The position numbers and the translations under genes are program-made. The notes under the pieces are model-generated. The model did no database searches, was not told where the DNA came from, and saw only the letters and a list, made by a program, of their open reading frames with translations. Below are positions 8,128 through 15,560 of a stretch of DNA of 43,312 nt, in pieces (positions within the stretch are counted from its first letter, which is position 1; each line of letters begins with the position of its first letter). This stretch comes from an uncultured Clostridia bacterium (GTDB lineage: Bacteria; Bacillota; Clostridia; Christensenellales; Borkfalkiaceae). The stretch is from assembly GCA_944342055.1 (NCBI GenBank), contig CALVME010000076.1, forward strand, positions 1-43,312, written 5' to 3'.

Positions 8128-8616
8128 ATGAAAGCAATCTTGCACGCAGATAAAAACTGGGGCATCGGGAGGGACAACGGACTCATGTTCCGCCTGCCCG
8201 CCGATATGCGCTTTTTCAAAGAGACGACGACGGGCAACGTCGTCGTGATGGGGGCGAATACCCTTCGGTCCTTTCCCAAGGGACCGCTTCCCAACCGCAC
8301 GAACATCGTGCTTTCGCGCACGCTGGAAGAGGGGGAGGGGTACATCGTTGTCCGTTCGGAAGAGGAACTTTTTTCCCTTTTGGAGAACTATCCGAAGGAG
8401 TCGGTCTATCTGATCGGGGGCGCTTCCCTCTATCGTAAGTTTTTTCCGCTCTGCGAGGAGATCCTGCTCACCAAAGTGGACGCGGACGGCGGGGCGGATG
8501 CGTTTGTCGAAAATCTCGACGAGAATGCGGATTTCGTGAAAATTTCGGAGAGCGAACCCGTGGAGACCAACGGCTACACGGTGCGTTTTTGCACCTATCG
8601 CAACAAAAAATTATAA
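8128..8616 (+). CDS. folA: dihydrofolate reductase
   Basis: A 162-residue enzyme that reduces dihydrofolate to tetrahydrofolate with NADPH, regenerating the cofactor consumed by ThyA. The N-terminal strand MKAILHADKNWGIGRDNGL, the catalytic acid in LPADMRFFK near residue 27, VVVMGANT and the YLIGGASLY nucleotide-binding segment near residue 94 are all present. Length is typical. The ATG is one base after the thyA stop, so the two are cotranscribed and probably coupled; the operon ends at the terminator at 8623. Confidence 0.95.
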   Translation: MKAILHADKNWGIGRDNGLMFRLPADMRFFKETTTGNVVVMGANTLRSFPKGPLPNRTNIVLSRTLEEGEGYIVVRSEEELFSLLENYPKESVYLIGGASLYRKFFPLCEEILLTKVDADGGADAFVENLDENADFVKISESEPVETNGYTVRFCTYRNKKL

Positions 8617-8622
8617 AATACC

Positions 8623-8655
8623 GCCGATATTTTTCAAAATATCGGCTCTTTTTTC
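8623..8655 (+). terminator. intrinsic terminator after folA
   Basis: GCCGATATTTT (8623-8633) pairs with AAAATATCGGC (8636-8646), followed by a T-rich run. The A-T pairs nearest the loop probably open. Confidence 0.85.
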
Positions 8656-8684
8656 TTGTCAGATCGGCAAAAAAGGTTTAGAAT
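8656..8684 (+). promoter_or_regulatory. promoter of typA
   Basis: TTGTCA (8656-8661), a 17-bp spacer and TAGAAT (8679-8684), each 5 of 6 to the sigma-A consensus. The SD AGGAG is at 8714-8718. Confidence 0.7.
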
Positions 8685-8729
8685 AATACGGATATATCGG
8701 ATAAAGCTTTTTTAGGAGTAATAAATACA

Positions 8730-10556
8730 GTGATCAGAAACGATTTGAGAAACGTGGCGATCATCGCACACGTAGACCACGGCAAGACGACTCTCGTCGA
8801 TCAGTTGCTGAAGCAGTCCGGCACCTTCCGCGACAATCAGGTCGTCGAAGACCGCGTCATGGATTCCAACGATCTGGAGCGCGAGCGCGGCATTACCATT
8901 CTTGCAAAAAACACGAGCGTGCATTACAACGGCATTAAGATCAACATCATCGATACGCCGGGACATGCGGACTTCGGCGGAGAAGTCGAGCGCGTATTGC
9001 TCATGGTCAACGGCGTGCTCATCCTGGTCGACGCGGCGGAAGGCCCCATGCCGCAGACGCGTTTCGTCATGCAGAAGGCGCTCGAGCTCAATCACAAGCT
9101 CATCATCGTCATCAACAAAGTGGACCGCCCCGACGCGCGCGTCAAAGAGGTCATCGACGAGGTCTTGGAGCTTCTGATGGACTTGAATGCGACGGACGAA
9201 CAGCTCGACAGCCCGTTCGTGTTCTGCTCGGGCAGAGCGGGAACGTCTTCGCTCGACCCCGACGCGCAGGGGACTGACTTAAAACCTCTCTTCGATACCA
9301 TCATCGAACACATTCCGCCCATGGAAGTGGACGAGACGGGCGCGACGCAGATGCTTGTCTCCTCCATCGATTACAACGAGTACGTCGGAAGAATGGGCAT
9401 AGGCAAGATTGAACGCGGCAAACTGCGCGTGGGGCAGGACGTCACCGTCTGCAACTATAACCACCACGACGTGCGCCTGCGCGGCAAGATCGTCAATCTC
9501 TATCAGATCGAAGGGCTCAGCCGCGTGGATTGCGAAGAGGCGATCGCGGGGGACATCGTTTGCTTCTCCGGTCTCGAAAAGATCAACATCGGCGACACGG
9601 TCTGTGATTCCGCTGAAGTGGAGCCCGTGAAGTTTGCAAAGATCTCTGAGCCCACCGTCGAGATGATCTTCTCCGTCAACGACAGTCCGTTTGCGGGAAA
9701 GGAAGGCAAGTTCGTCACCACGCGGCACTTGCACGATCGTCTGTTCCGCGAACTTTTGAAGGACGTTTCCCTGCGCGTGGAAAACACGGATTCCGCCGAT
9801 TCTTATCGCGTCAGCGGCAGAGGCGAAATGCACCTCTCCATACTCATCGAGACGATGCGAAGAGAAGGTTATGAGTTCCAGGTCAGCCCTCCGAAGGTGC
9901 TCTACAAAGAGATCGACGGACAGCGCTACGAGCCCATCGAGCGGCTTATCGTGGATGTCCCCGAAGATATGACGGGCCCCGTATTCCAGAGCATGGGAGA
10001 GAGAAAGGGCGAACTCGTCCACATGAGCGCGATCGGTTCGAGGATGCGCCTGGAATTCCTCGTCCCCGCCCGCGGGCTCTTCGGCTATAAGAGCCAGTTT
10101 CTCACGGATACGAAGGGCGAGGGTGTGCTGAATTCGCTCTTCTTCGAATACCAGCCGTATAAGGGAGACATCGCGCGGCGCGATACGGGCTCCCTCGTCG
10201 CGTTCGAAACGGGCGAGGCGGTCACCTACGGGCTCTTCAACGCGCAGGGCAGAGGTACGCTGTTCATCGGCCCCGGTACGCCCGTCTACGAGGGCATGGT
10301 CATAGGGTTCAGCCCCAAATCGGAAGACATCAACGTCAACGTTTGTAAGACGAAGCATCTGACGAACACCCGTTCTTCGGCGAGCGACGACGCGCTCAGA
10401 CTCATCTCTCCCAAGCGCATGAGCCTGGAAGAGGCGTTGGAATTTTTGAACGACGACGAACTTCTGGAAGTCACGCCGCAGAACATCCGCGTCAGGAAGC
10501 GCATACTCGACGGCGAGCTCCGTGCAAAGGCGCGCGCGAAGGAAAAGAAAGCCTGA
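8730..10556 (+). CDS. typA: translational GTPase TypA/BipA
   Basis: A 608-residue ribosome-associated GTPase of the EF-G family, involved in 50S assembly and stress or cold adaptation in studied bacteria. The G domain occupies residues 1-200: G1 in AHVDHGKTT, switch I in ERERGITI, G3 in DTPGHADF, G4 in NKVD and G5 in SGRAG. Domain II, the EF-G III/V-like domains (about 305-475) and the TypA-specific C-terminal domain with its basic end (RAKAREK) follow. Length is standard. The start is GTG at 8730 with AGGAG eleven bases upstream. No clear terminator follows, so some read-through into yabP is possible. Confidence 0.96.
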   Translation: MIRNDLRNVAIIAHVDHGKTTLVDQLLKQSGTFRDNQVVEDRVMDSNDLERERGITILAKNTSVHYNGIKINIIDTPGHADFGGEVERVLLMVNGVLILVDAAEGPMPQTRFVMQKALELNHKLIIVINKVDRPDARVKEVIDEVLELLMDLNATDEQLDSPFVFCSGRAGTSSLDPDAQGTDLKPLFDTIIEHIPPMEVDETGATQMLVSSIDYNEYVGRMGIGKIERGKLRVGQDVTVCNYNHHDVRLRGKIVNLYQIEGLSRVDCEEAIAGDIVCFSGLEKINIGDTVCDSAEVEPVKFAKISEPTVEMIFSVNDSPFAGKEGKFVTTRHLHDRLFRELLKDVSLRVENTDSADSYRVSGRGEMHLSILIETMRREGYEFQVSPPKVLYKEIDGQRYEPIERLIVDVPEDMTGPVFQSMGERKGELVHMSAIGSRMRLEFLVPARGLFGYKSQFLTDTKGEGVLNSLFFEYQPYKGDIARRDTGSLVAFETGEAVTYGLFNAQGRGTLFIGPGTPVYEGMVIGFSPKSEDINVNVCKTKHLTNTRSSASDDALRLISPKRMSLEEALEFLNDDELLEVTPQNIRVRKRILDGELRAKARAKEKKA

Positions 10557-10582
10557 CCGATCTTTGTTCGCGGTCGGATGAG

Positions 10583-10611
10583 GCATAATCGGACGATCGC
10601 CCGCATACGGT
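10583..10611 (+). promoter_or_regulatory. candidate sigma-E (sporulation) promoter of yabP-yabQ
   Basis: GCATAAT (10583-10589), a 14-bp spacer and CATACGGT (10604-10611) fit the sigma-E pattern (K-M-ATATT, then CATACA-T) with one -10 difference and one allowed -35 substitution. YabP and YabQ belong to the mother-cell programme in Bacillus. The start point would be at or within the ATG at 10617. Confidence 0.4.
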
Positions 10612-10616
10612 AGAGT

Positions 10617-10871
10617 ATGCAGGAAACGTCTCAGATTCTTACGATCGAAGGACAAAGCAGAATTACGCTCTCTTGCATAGAGGGCGTCATTTCTTTTTCG
10701 GAGAGCAAAATTTTGTTGGGGCATACCGGAGGAAGGATAGAGATCGGCGGAAAAGCGCTCAAGATCGAGGGGTTTTCCAAAGCGAACGGAGGTTTTTCGG
10801 CGACGGGGACCATCGAATCGGTGCGCTATCTCGGAAAGGGAGAAAAGCTGAAAAGCAAGATATTCAGATGA
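10617..10871 (+). CDS. yabP: YabP-family sporulation protein
   Basis: An 84-residue, beta-rich protein of the YabP/YqfC family. The ITLSCIEGVISF strand, the ESKILLGHTGGRIEIGG turn (corresponding to the family's L-x-T-x-x-G-x-L-x-I-x-G) and the GTIESVRY end are visible. In Bacillus, YabP is needed for sporulation after engulfment. It is assigned as yabP rather than yqfC because yabQ and divIC follow in the same order as in B. subtilis. There is no clear SD ahead of the ATG, and the sigma-E-like promoter abuts it. It overlaps yabQ by four bases (ATGA). Confidence 0.85.
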   Translation: MQETSQILTIEGQSRITLSCIEGVISFSESKILLGHTGGRIEIGGKALKIEGFSKANGGFSATGTIESVRYLGKGEKLKSKIFR

Positions 10872-11350
10872 AATTTGTCTTGCTCGCCATGGCTTCGGGC
10901 ATTTTGGGCGGCGTGTTGTACGAAATGCTTCTGCCCGTCAGACGGATATTTGGCAAAGGGCGCGTTTTTGACGGACTGTTTGCCGTTCCCTTCACGGCGG
11001 CGTACGTCTCTTTTGCGGTCTTCTACTGTTTTCCGCCCGTCAGATTGTACTTGTTTCTTTTTTCGTTGCTCGGATTCTGGATGTATCGGAAAAGTATTCA
11101 CAGAATACTTGATTTTTTTGCCGCATTGTGCTATAATAAAGAAAAAAAAGAAGGGCCATTGCGACATGACAGAAGAAAAAGCAGAACGCCTGGTGAAAGC
11201 GTTTACGGTGACGGGAACGATCCTTCTCGTTCTCCTGATCTGCATTCTGTGTTACCAGTTCCTCTGCATCAAAAAAATAAGGCGCGAAAAGGCAGATCTG
11301 GAAGCGCGCATCGAACAGCTCCAGGAGCAGGTGGAGAACAAAGAGGGTGA
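10868..11350 (+). CDS. yabQ: spore cortex protein YabQ
   Basis: A 160-residue reading frame. Residues 1-82 carry the YabQ pattern: an N-terminal helix with GILGGVLYEMLLPVRRIF, then two hydrophobic helices (about 38-58 and 61-76) ending FWMYRKSI. YabQ sits in the forespore outer membrane and is needed for cortex formation in Bacillus. From about residue 100 the frame overlaps divIC by 185 nt out of frame, and the tail (Arg/Lys/Ser/Gly-rich) looks like the shadow of divIC rather than conserved protein. Either yabQ really extends into divIC, or a slip near the eight-A run at 11142-11149 has altered its end. Coupled to yabP by an ATGA overlap. Confidence 0.7.
   Translation: MKFVLLAMASGILGGVLYEMLLPVRRIFGKGRVFDGLFAVPFTAAYVSFAVFYCFPPVRLYLFLFSLLGFWMYRKSIHRILDFFAALCYNKEKKEGPLRHDRRKSRTPGESVYGDGNDPSRSPDLHSVLPVPLHQKNKARKGRSGSAHRTAPGAGGEQRG
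11109..11137 (+). promoter_or_regulatory. vegetative promoter of divIC inside yabQ
   Basis: TTGATT (11109-11114), a 17-bp spacer and a perfect TATAAT (11132-11137), 29 nt before the divIC ATG. It would let the division gene be expressed in growing cells although it follows sporulation genes. Confidence 0.65.
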
Positions 11351-11435
11351 TCTCGAATATTACCGTTCGGAGTTGTATCTCGAAAATGCGGCGAGAAAAT
11401 ATCATTATATTTTTCCCGGAGACGTAAAAGAATGA
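11166..11435 (+). CDS. divIC: septum formation initiator DivIC (FtsB family)
   Basis: An 89-residue single-pass division protein. The short cytoplasmic start is followed by a transmembrane helix (about residues 14-34) and then a coiled coil (about 36-68) rich in Glu, Lys and Leu at heptad spacing, ending in a small C-terminal segment with YIFPGD. DivIC pairs with FtsL and DivIB at the septum. The position after yabP-yabQ matches B. subtilis. Weak SD (AAGGG, 11151-11155). It overlaps the Ppx/GppA gene by ATGA. Confidence 0.88.
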   Translation: MTEEKAERLVKAFTVTGTILLVLLICILCYQFLCIKKIRREKADLEARIEQLQEQVENKEGDLEYYRSELYLENAARKYHYIFPGDVKE

Positions 11436-12295
11436 AATTTGCGGTAATCGATATCGGTTCGAATTCCGTTCGCCTGATGATGCGGGCGAACGGAATTACT
11501 TTATATAAGAAAGTCTGCACGACGCGGCTCGGGGACAGGCTGTCGCTTACGGGCGCATTGCTGGAAGACGCCATGGCGCGGACGTCGGAAGCGGTCGCTT
11601 GTTTTGTCGCGGAGGCAAAGGCGGACGGGGCGGAACAGATCTCCGTGTTCGCGACCGCAGCCGTGCGGAGCGCGAAAAACGGAGCGACGTTTGCAGAGAG
11701 GACGGAGGCGCTCTGCGGCGTAAAAGTGGACGTCATTTCGGGAGAGACGGAGGCGCGCATCGGGTTGTTGGGTGCAGTCGGCAGGCATGCGGGTGCGATC
11801 GTGGACGTCGGCGGCGCGAGCACGGAAATATCCGTGCGCGACGAGGAGAGGATGATCTATTCCAAGAGCGTGAACGTCGGCACGGTGCGCCTCTTTGATC
11901 TGTGCGGTTCGGATGAGGGGAAATTAAACGATCTGATCGGGCAAAAATTGTCGGAATACGGCAAGATCCCTCTTTCGGGGCGCGTATATGCGATCGGCGG
12001 AACGGCGACAACTCTTGCGGCGGTCAGTCTTCGGCTGGAACCCTTCGACGCGTCGGCGGTCAACGGATTCTCTCTCACGCAGGAGAAGCTCCGCGCGCTT
12101 TGCGATCTCATCCTTCCGCTCTCCGTTGAGGAGCGGGCAAAGATCAGAGGAATGGACCGCAACAAACTCGACGTCATCGGCGGAGGGGCGCTTCTGCTCT
12201 GGCGCATCGCCGAACGCTGGGGCGTTCCTGAGCTTGTCGTGAGCTGTGCGGACAATCTCGAAGGATATGCCGTCGAAAAGGGACTGGATGTATGA
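11432..12295 (+). CDS. Ppx/GppA phosphatase family protein
   Basis: A 287-residue actin-like ATPase-fold enzyme of the exopolyphosphatase/guanosine pentaphosphatase family, expected to act on polyphosphate or pppGpp. Phosphate-1 motif IDIGSNSVRLM is at residues 5-15, phosphate-2 in VDVGGASTEIS near residue 126, and the adenosine-type motif in GGTATTLAA near residue 190. It contains only the core domain, without the C-terminal HD extension of E. coli Ppx. Its exact substrate is undecided. It is linked at both ends by ATGA overlaps to divIC and the M50 protease gene. Confidence 0.88.
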   Translation: MKFAVIDIGSNSVRLMMRANGITLYKKVCTTRLGDRLSLTGALLEDAMARTSEAVACFVAEAKADGAEQISVFATAAVRSAKNGATFAERTEALCGVKVDVISGETEARIGLLGAVGRHAGAIVDVGGASTEISVRDEERMIYSKSVNVGTVRLFDLCGSDEGKLNDLIGQKLSEYGKIPLSGRVYAIGGTATTLAAVSLRLEPFDASAVNGFSLTQEKLRALCDLILPLSVEERAKIRGMDRNKLDVIGGGALLLWRIAERWGVPELVVSCADNLEGYAVEKGLDV

Positions 12296-13353
12296 AGATT
12301 TTTAAGGAAGCCTATCGTATCTTTCTGCTCATCGTTGCGTTTGCGCTCACCGTCTTTGTTTTTTTCTACGACGTGGTCGCTGCCTCGCGCGCGGACGGTT
12401 GGACGGTTCTGTTCGGAATTTTGGGCTTTTTGTTATCTTCATGTCTTGCCGTCGTTTTTCACGAGGCGGGGCATCTGCTCTTTGGTATCTGTTTCGGGAT
12501 GCGCCCCGTCAGAGTGCAGATCGGACCGTTTGTCTTCGATCGGAACAAAAAGGGAGTTGCACTGCGCAATTTTGAGCCGTTCGGGTCGTGCGATTTCTAT
12601 CCCGTAAGGACAGATCGCCTCTCGCTCCGCTATGCGATGACGGTGGCGGGCGGTCTGATCTTCTCGCTCGCGTTTGTGTTGCTCAGTGCACTGTTTTATC
12701 TGAGAGGCGGAGCGATGCACTATGTCTTCGGCATGGGATTGCCCGTCTCCGTGTTCTTGTTTTTCTACAATGCGGCGCCGCTGTCGCTCCCTTCGGGGGA
12801 TACGGACGGCAGACTGCTCGCCGATATTTTGGCGAAGACGCCTGAGACGATCGTCACGTTGCACGTTTTGGCGATCCAGGGCGGGCTTCTTTCCCGCTCG
12901 CCCGCCTCTCTTTCCGAAGATCTCTATTTCGACGTCCCCGTCGTCGCGGAGGATGAGCGCGGCTTTATCGCGCTGACGCGGCTGAGGTATCTGTATTTTC
13001 TTGATAAAGGAGACAGGGCGGGAGCTCTCGCGCAGAGCATGCGACTGCGCGAACTCCTCGTATATCTCTCCGAGGGAGACCTGGAAGAGATCTATTCTCA
13101 GCTTTTATACGATTGTTGCGCATTGGAACGCAACGAAGACGGCGCCGCCGCGCTCTTTGACAGGCAGGAGGAATATCTGCTCTCGCAAAAGAGTGCGACT
13201 GCCTATCGGATCCTGGCGGCATATCATGCAACTTACGGAGAAAAAGAGCGCGCAGAGGAATATGTGCGGTCGGCAAGGAGCGCCCTTGCCAACGAACCGC
13301 TTGCGGGCATCGCAAAGATGGAAGAAAAGCTGTTGAACGAAACGAACGCCTGA
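12292..13353 (+). CDS. M50-type membrane zinc metalloprotease homologue
   Basis: A 353-residue integral membrane protein. Hydrophobic helices lie at about 9-27 and 38-58; the second carries the zinc motif HEAGH near residue 60. Further helices lie at about 110-135 and 142-162. The third M50 element, a Pro-x-x-x-x-Asp-Gly pattern, is visible as LPSGDTDGRLL near residue 170. About 180 residues of helical, TPR-like sequence follow, probably cytosolic. The fold places it with site-2 proteases such as SpoIVFB, but it is longer and its substrate is unknown. Adjacent sporulation and division genes make a sporulation role possible. The stop codon lies in the loop of the terminator. Confidence 0.78.
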   Translation: MKIFKEAYRIFLLIVAFALTVFVFFYDVVAASRADGWTVLFGILGFLLSSCLAVVFHEAGHLLFGICFGMRPVRVQIGPFVFDRNKKGVALRNFEPFGSCDFYPVRTDRLSLRYAMTVAGGLIFSLAFVLLSALFYLRGGAMHYVFGMGLPVSVFLFFYNAAPLSLPSGDTDGRLLADILAKTPETIVTLHVLAIQGGLLSRSPASLSEDLYFDVPVVAEDERGFIALTRLRYLYFLDKGDRAGALAQSMRLRELLVYLSEGDLEEIYSQLLYDCCALERNEDGAAALFDRQEEYLLSQKSATAYRILAAYHATYGEKERAEEYVRSARSALANEPLAGIAKMEEKLLNETNA

Positions 13354-13368
13354 CGGCGTTCGTTTTTT
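13341..13368 (+). terminator. intrinsic terminator overlapping the stop codon
   Basis: AACGAACGCC (13341-13350) pairs perfectly with GGCGTTCGTT (13355-13364); the four-base loop TGAC contains the TGA stop codon. A T-run follows. Confidence 0.9.
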
Positions 13369-13409
13369 GATGCAGAGAGAGTTTTCAAGGATAAAAATCG
13401 AGGAAACAG

Positions 13410-13452
13410 TTGCTTTTTTTCTGATTTTGTGTATAATAGTATTTGGTATAAT
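13410..13452 (+). promoter_or_regulatory. tandem promoters of the decarboxylase operon
   Basis: TTGCTT (13410-13415), a 16-bp spacer and a perfect TATAAT (13432-13437). A second perfect TATAAT lies at 13447-13452 with a weaker -35. The SD GGAGG is at 13476-13480. Confidence 0.6.
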
Positions 13453-13485
13453 TTGTAATTTTGCACCAATTTTTTGGAGGATCTC

Positions 13486-14838
13486 ATGGATAAAATTCAG
13501 TTGTTGCAGTCCAGAAAAGAGAAGATCGAAGAAGCGGGCAAGGCGGTGCGCGGCGAGATCGCAAAGATCATCGACGCCGAGAGCTTTGTGGAATTTTCTT
13601 CTTTCAGCTTTTCAAAAAACGACTTTTACGGCGAAGAGGCGGAAGGCGAAGGCGTCGTGACGGGATTTGCGACCGTGGACGGTTATCCGTGCTACGTCGT
13701 TGCTCAGAACTTTGCCGTTCTCTCCGGTGGATTGTCGAAAGCGAACTGTGCAAAGATCGTGAAATGCCTGAATGCGGCGGAAAAGAATCAGACGCCCGTC
13801 ATCTATCTTCTGCATACGCACGGCATGCAGGTCGGAGAGGGGGTGGAAGCGCTCGAAGGTGCGGCTTCCCTGCTGTTAAAGGTGTCGCAGCTCAAAGGCG
13901 TCGTGCCGCAGTACGCGATCGTAAACGGCGACGTGTACGGATCTGCGGCGATGATCGCGGCGATCGCGGATTTTTCGTTTTTCCTGGACGAGAGCGTGCT
14001 TGCGCTCAACAGCCCTCTGGTCGTTTCCGCATTCAGCGGGAAAAATCTGCCGAAGGCGGAAGTCGGAGGCGCTAAGGCGCTCGACAAGACGAACATTCCC
14101 TCGTTCGTCGTAAAGAAACTGGAGGAAGCGAAGGAGACGATCGCCAAGATCACGGAGTATCTCTCTCTCGGAACGATCGACGCTGAGCTCAACGAGGCGA
14201 TCCCCGCACTCAACCAAAAGGCGGACGTGAAGACGCTTCTGACGGTGTTCGAATCTTATCTTGAAGTAGGGAAGGGCTGTGCGTCCGACGTTCACACCGT
14301 GCTCGGCAGAGTGGGCGGAATCGCCGTCGCGGCGGTGCTCTTCGACGAAAGCGTAAAGCTCAATGCGCAAAAGCTTCGCAAGATCAGAGACTTTGCGGAA
14401 CTTGCGAGCTGTTATGCGCTGCCGTTCGTGACGTTCGTCGATTGCGTGGGATTCTGCCCGTGCATGGAGAACAACAACAGTCTCGTCCTCAAAGAAGCCG
14501 GAGAATATCTTTCCATGCTGGATACGCTCGACACCGCGAAGATTGCGATTGTTACGGGCAAGGCGATCGGACTCGGCTACTCTCTCTTTGCCGCAAAGTC
14601 GCTCGGATTTGATTATGTCTATGCCTTTGCTACGGCGAAGATCGCACTCTTTGACAGCGTGCAGGGCGCAGAGATCGAGTTCGGCGGAGGCGCCGACAGG
14701 GAAAAGCTAGCGCAAAAATATGCGGACGAAACGGCGGATCCGATCAATGCGGCGAAGGGCGGATACATCGACAACATCATCGAACCGCAGTTCGTCAAAC
14801 AATACCTGATCGCATCGCTGCAGATGCTCACGGCTTAG
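13486..14838 (+). CDS. atypical biotin-dependent acyl-CoA carboxyltransferase (12S/MmdA-like)
   Basis: A 450-residue crotonase-fold carboxyltransferase, resembling the subunit that moves carboxyl between biotin and acyl-CoA in methylmalonyl-CoA decarboxylase. Both halves are visible: VDGYPCYVVAQNFAVLSGGLS near residue 70 and VDCVGFCPCMENN near residue 325. It is about 60 residues shorter than usual, and both glycine-rich oxyanion motifs differ: the GGARIQEG site reads THGMQVGEG, and the late GGAY site reads GLGY. The acyl-CoA specificity is therefore open, and reduced activity is possible. The ATG at 13486 has GGAGG five bases upstream. It is first in the operon with gamma, biotin carrier, beta and OadA-like subunits. 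Confidence 0.85.
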   Translation: MDKIQLLQSRKEKIEEAGKAVRGEIAKIIDAESFVEFSSFSFSKNDFYGEEAEGEGVVTGFATVDGYPCYVVAQNFAVLSGGLSKANCAKIVKCLNAAEKNQTPVIYLLHTHGMQVGEGVEALEGAASLLLKVSQLKGVVPQYAIVNGDVYGSAAMIAAIADFSFFLDESVLALNSPLVVSAFSGKNLPKAEVGGAKALDKTNIPSFVVKKLEEAKETIAKITEYLSLGTIDAELNEAIPALNQKADVKTLLTVFESYLEVGKGCASDVHTVLGRVGGIAVAAVLFDESVKLNAQKLRKIRDFAELASCYALPFVTFVDCVGFCPCMENNNSLVLKEAGEYLSMLDTLDTAKIAIVTGKAIGLGYSLFAAKSLGFDYVYAFATAKIALFDSVQGAEIEFGGGADREKLAQKYADETADPINAAKGGYIDNIIEPQFVKQYLIASLQMLTA

Positions 14839-14848
14839 AGGTGAAACT

Positions 14849-15175
14849 ATGTTGAATTTGTTGGCATCCGACATTACGCTGCTCGACGCATTGGTCTATG
14901 CGCTGTTCGGATTTGCGTTTGTTTTCATCGGCATTGCCGTTCTGATCGCAATTTTGAGCGGCATCGGGCTGATCATGAGAAAGGTTGGCAAAGAGCTTCC
15001 TGCGGTAAAACAACCCAAGAAAGCGGAACCTCTTCCCGCGCCCCCCGTTCCCGCAGAGGAGACGGAAGTCCCCGACGAAGTCAAGGCGGCGATCATCGCG
15101 GCGATCATGGCATTTTATGAAACGGAAAAACCGTATTGCGGTTTCACGGTAAAAAGAATTAAAAGAATCGGTTAA
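14849..15175 (+). CDS. Na+-pump decarboxylase gamma/delta subunit (OadG-like)
   Basis: A 108-residue small membrane subunit. One transmembrane helix (about 14-40, with the family's G-F-x-x-V-F-I-G pattern), a Pro/Ala/Glu-rich linker (50-75) and a short C-terminal conserved segment (AAIIAAIMAFYE) match OadG/MmdD proteins, which anchor the carboxyltransferase to the beta subunit. The start follows GAGGTGAA closely. It sits between the carboxyltransferase and the biotin carrier. Confidence 0.88.
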   Translation: MLNLLASDITLLDALVYALFGFAFVFIGIAVLIAILSGIGLIMRKVGKELPAVKQPKKAEPLPAPPVPAEETEVPDEVKAAIIAAIMAFYETEKPYCGFTVKRIKRIG

Positions 15176-15190
15176 TCAAGGAGAGAAATT

Positions 15191-15550
15191 ATGCGTAATT
15201 TTATCGTTACTATCGACGGCAAACAGTATGAAGTAGGCGTTGAGGAAGTCGGCGTCGCTTCCGCACCCGCGGCTCCCGCTCCGCAGATCGCGGCGCAGCC
15301 CGCACCGAGCGCTCCCGCCGCACCCAAAAGCGTGGCAAAGGGCGAGAAACTCGTCTCTCCGTTCCCCGGTCTCATTAAAAATTTACTGGTGGCAGAGGGC
15401 GCTTCCGTCAAGAAAGATCAGCCCGTGCTCGTGCTCGAGGCAATGAAGATGGACAACGACATCACGGCTCCCTGCGACGGAAAGATCTCTTTCGTCGTCG
15501 CAAAGGGCGCAAATGTGGAATCCGGCGCGACTTTGGCAGTGATCGGCTGA
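15191..15550 (+). CDS. biotin carboxyl carrier protein of the decarboxylase
   Basis: A 119-residue free-standing carrier. A short N-terminal part (YEVGVEEVG) and an Ala/Pro-rich swinging linker (about 24-50) precede the biotinyl domain (about 52-119). The biotinylated Lys is in EAMKMDN near residue 86. The carrier is needed by both carboxyltransferases in this operon, since neither has its own biotin domain. SD AGGAGAG at 15179-15185. Confidence 0.92.
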   Translation: MRNFIVTIDGKQYEVGVEEVGVASAPAAPAPQIAAQPAPSAPAAPKSVAKGEKLVSPFPGLIKNLLVAEGASVKKDQPVLVLEAMKMDNDITAPCDGKISFVVAKGANVESGATLAVIG

Positions 15551-15560
15551 GGAGGGACCA

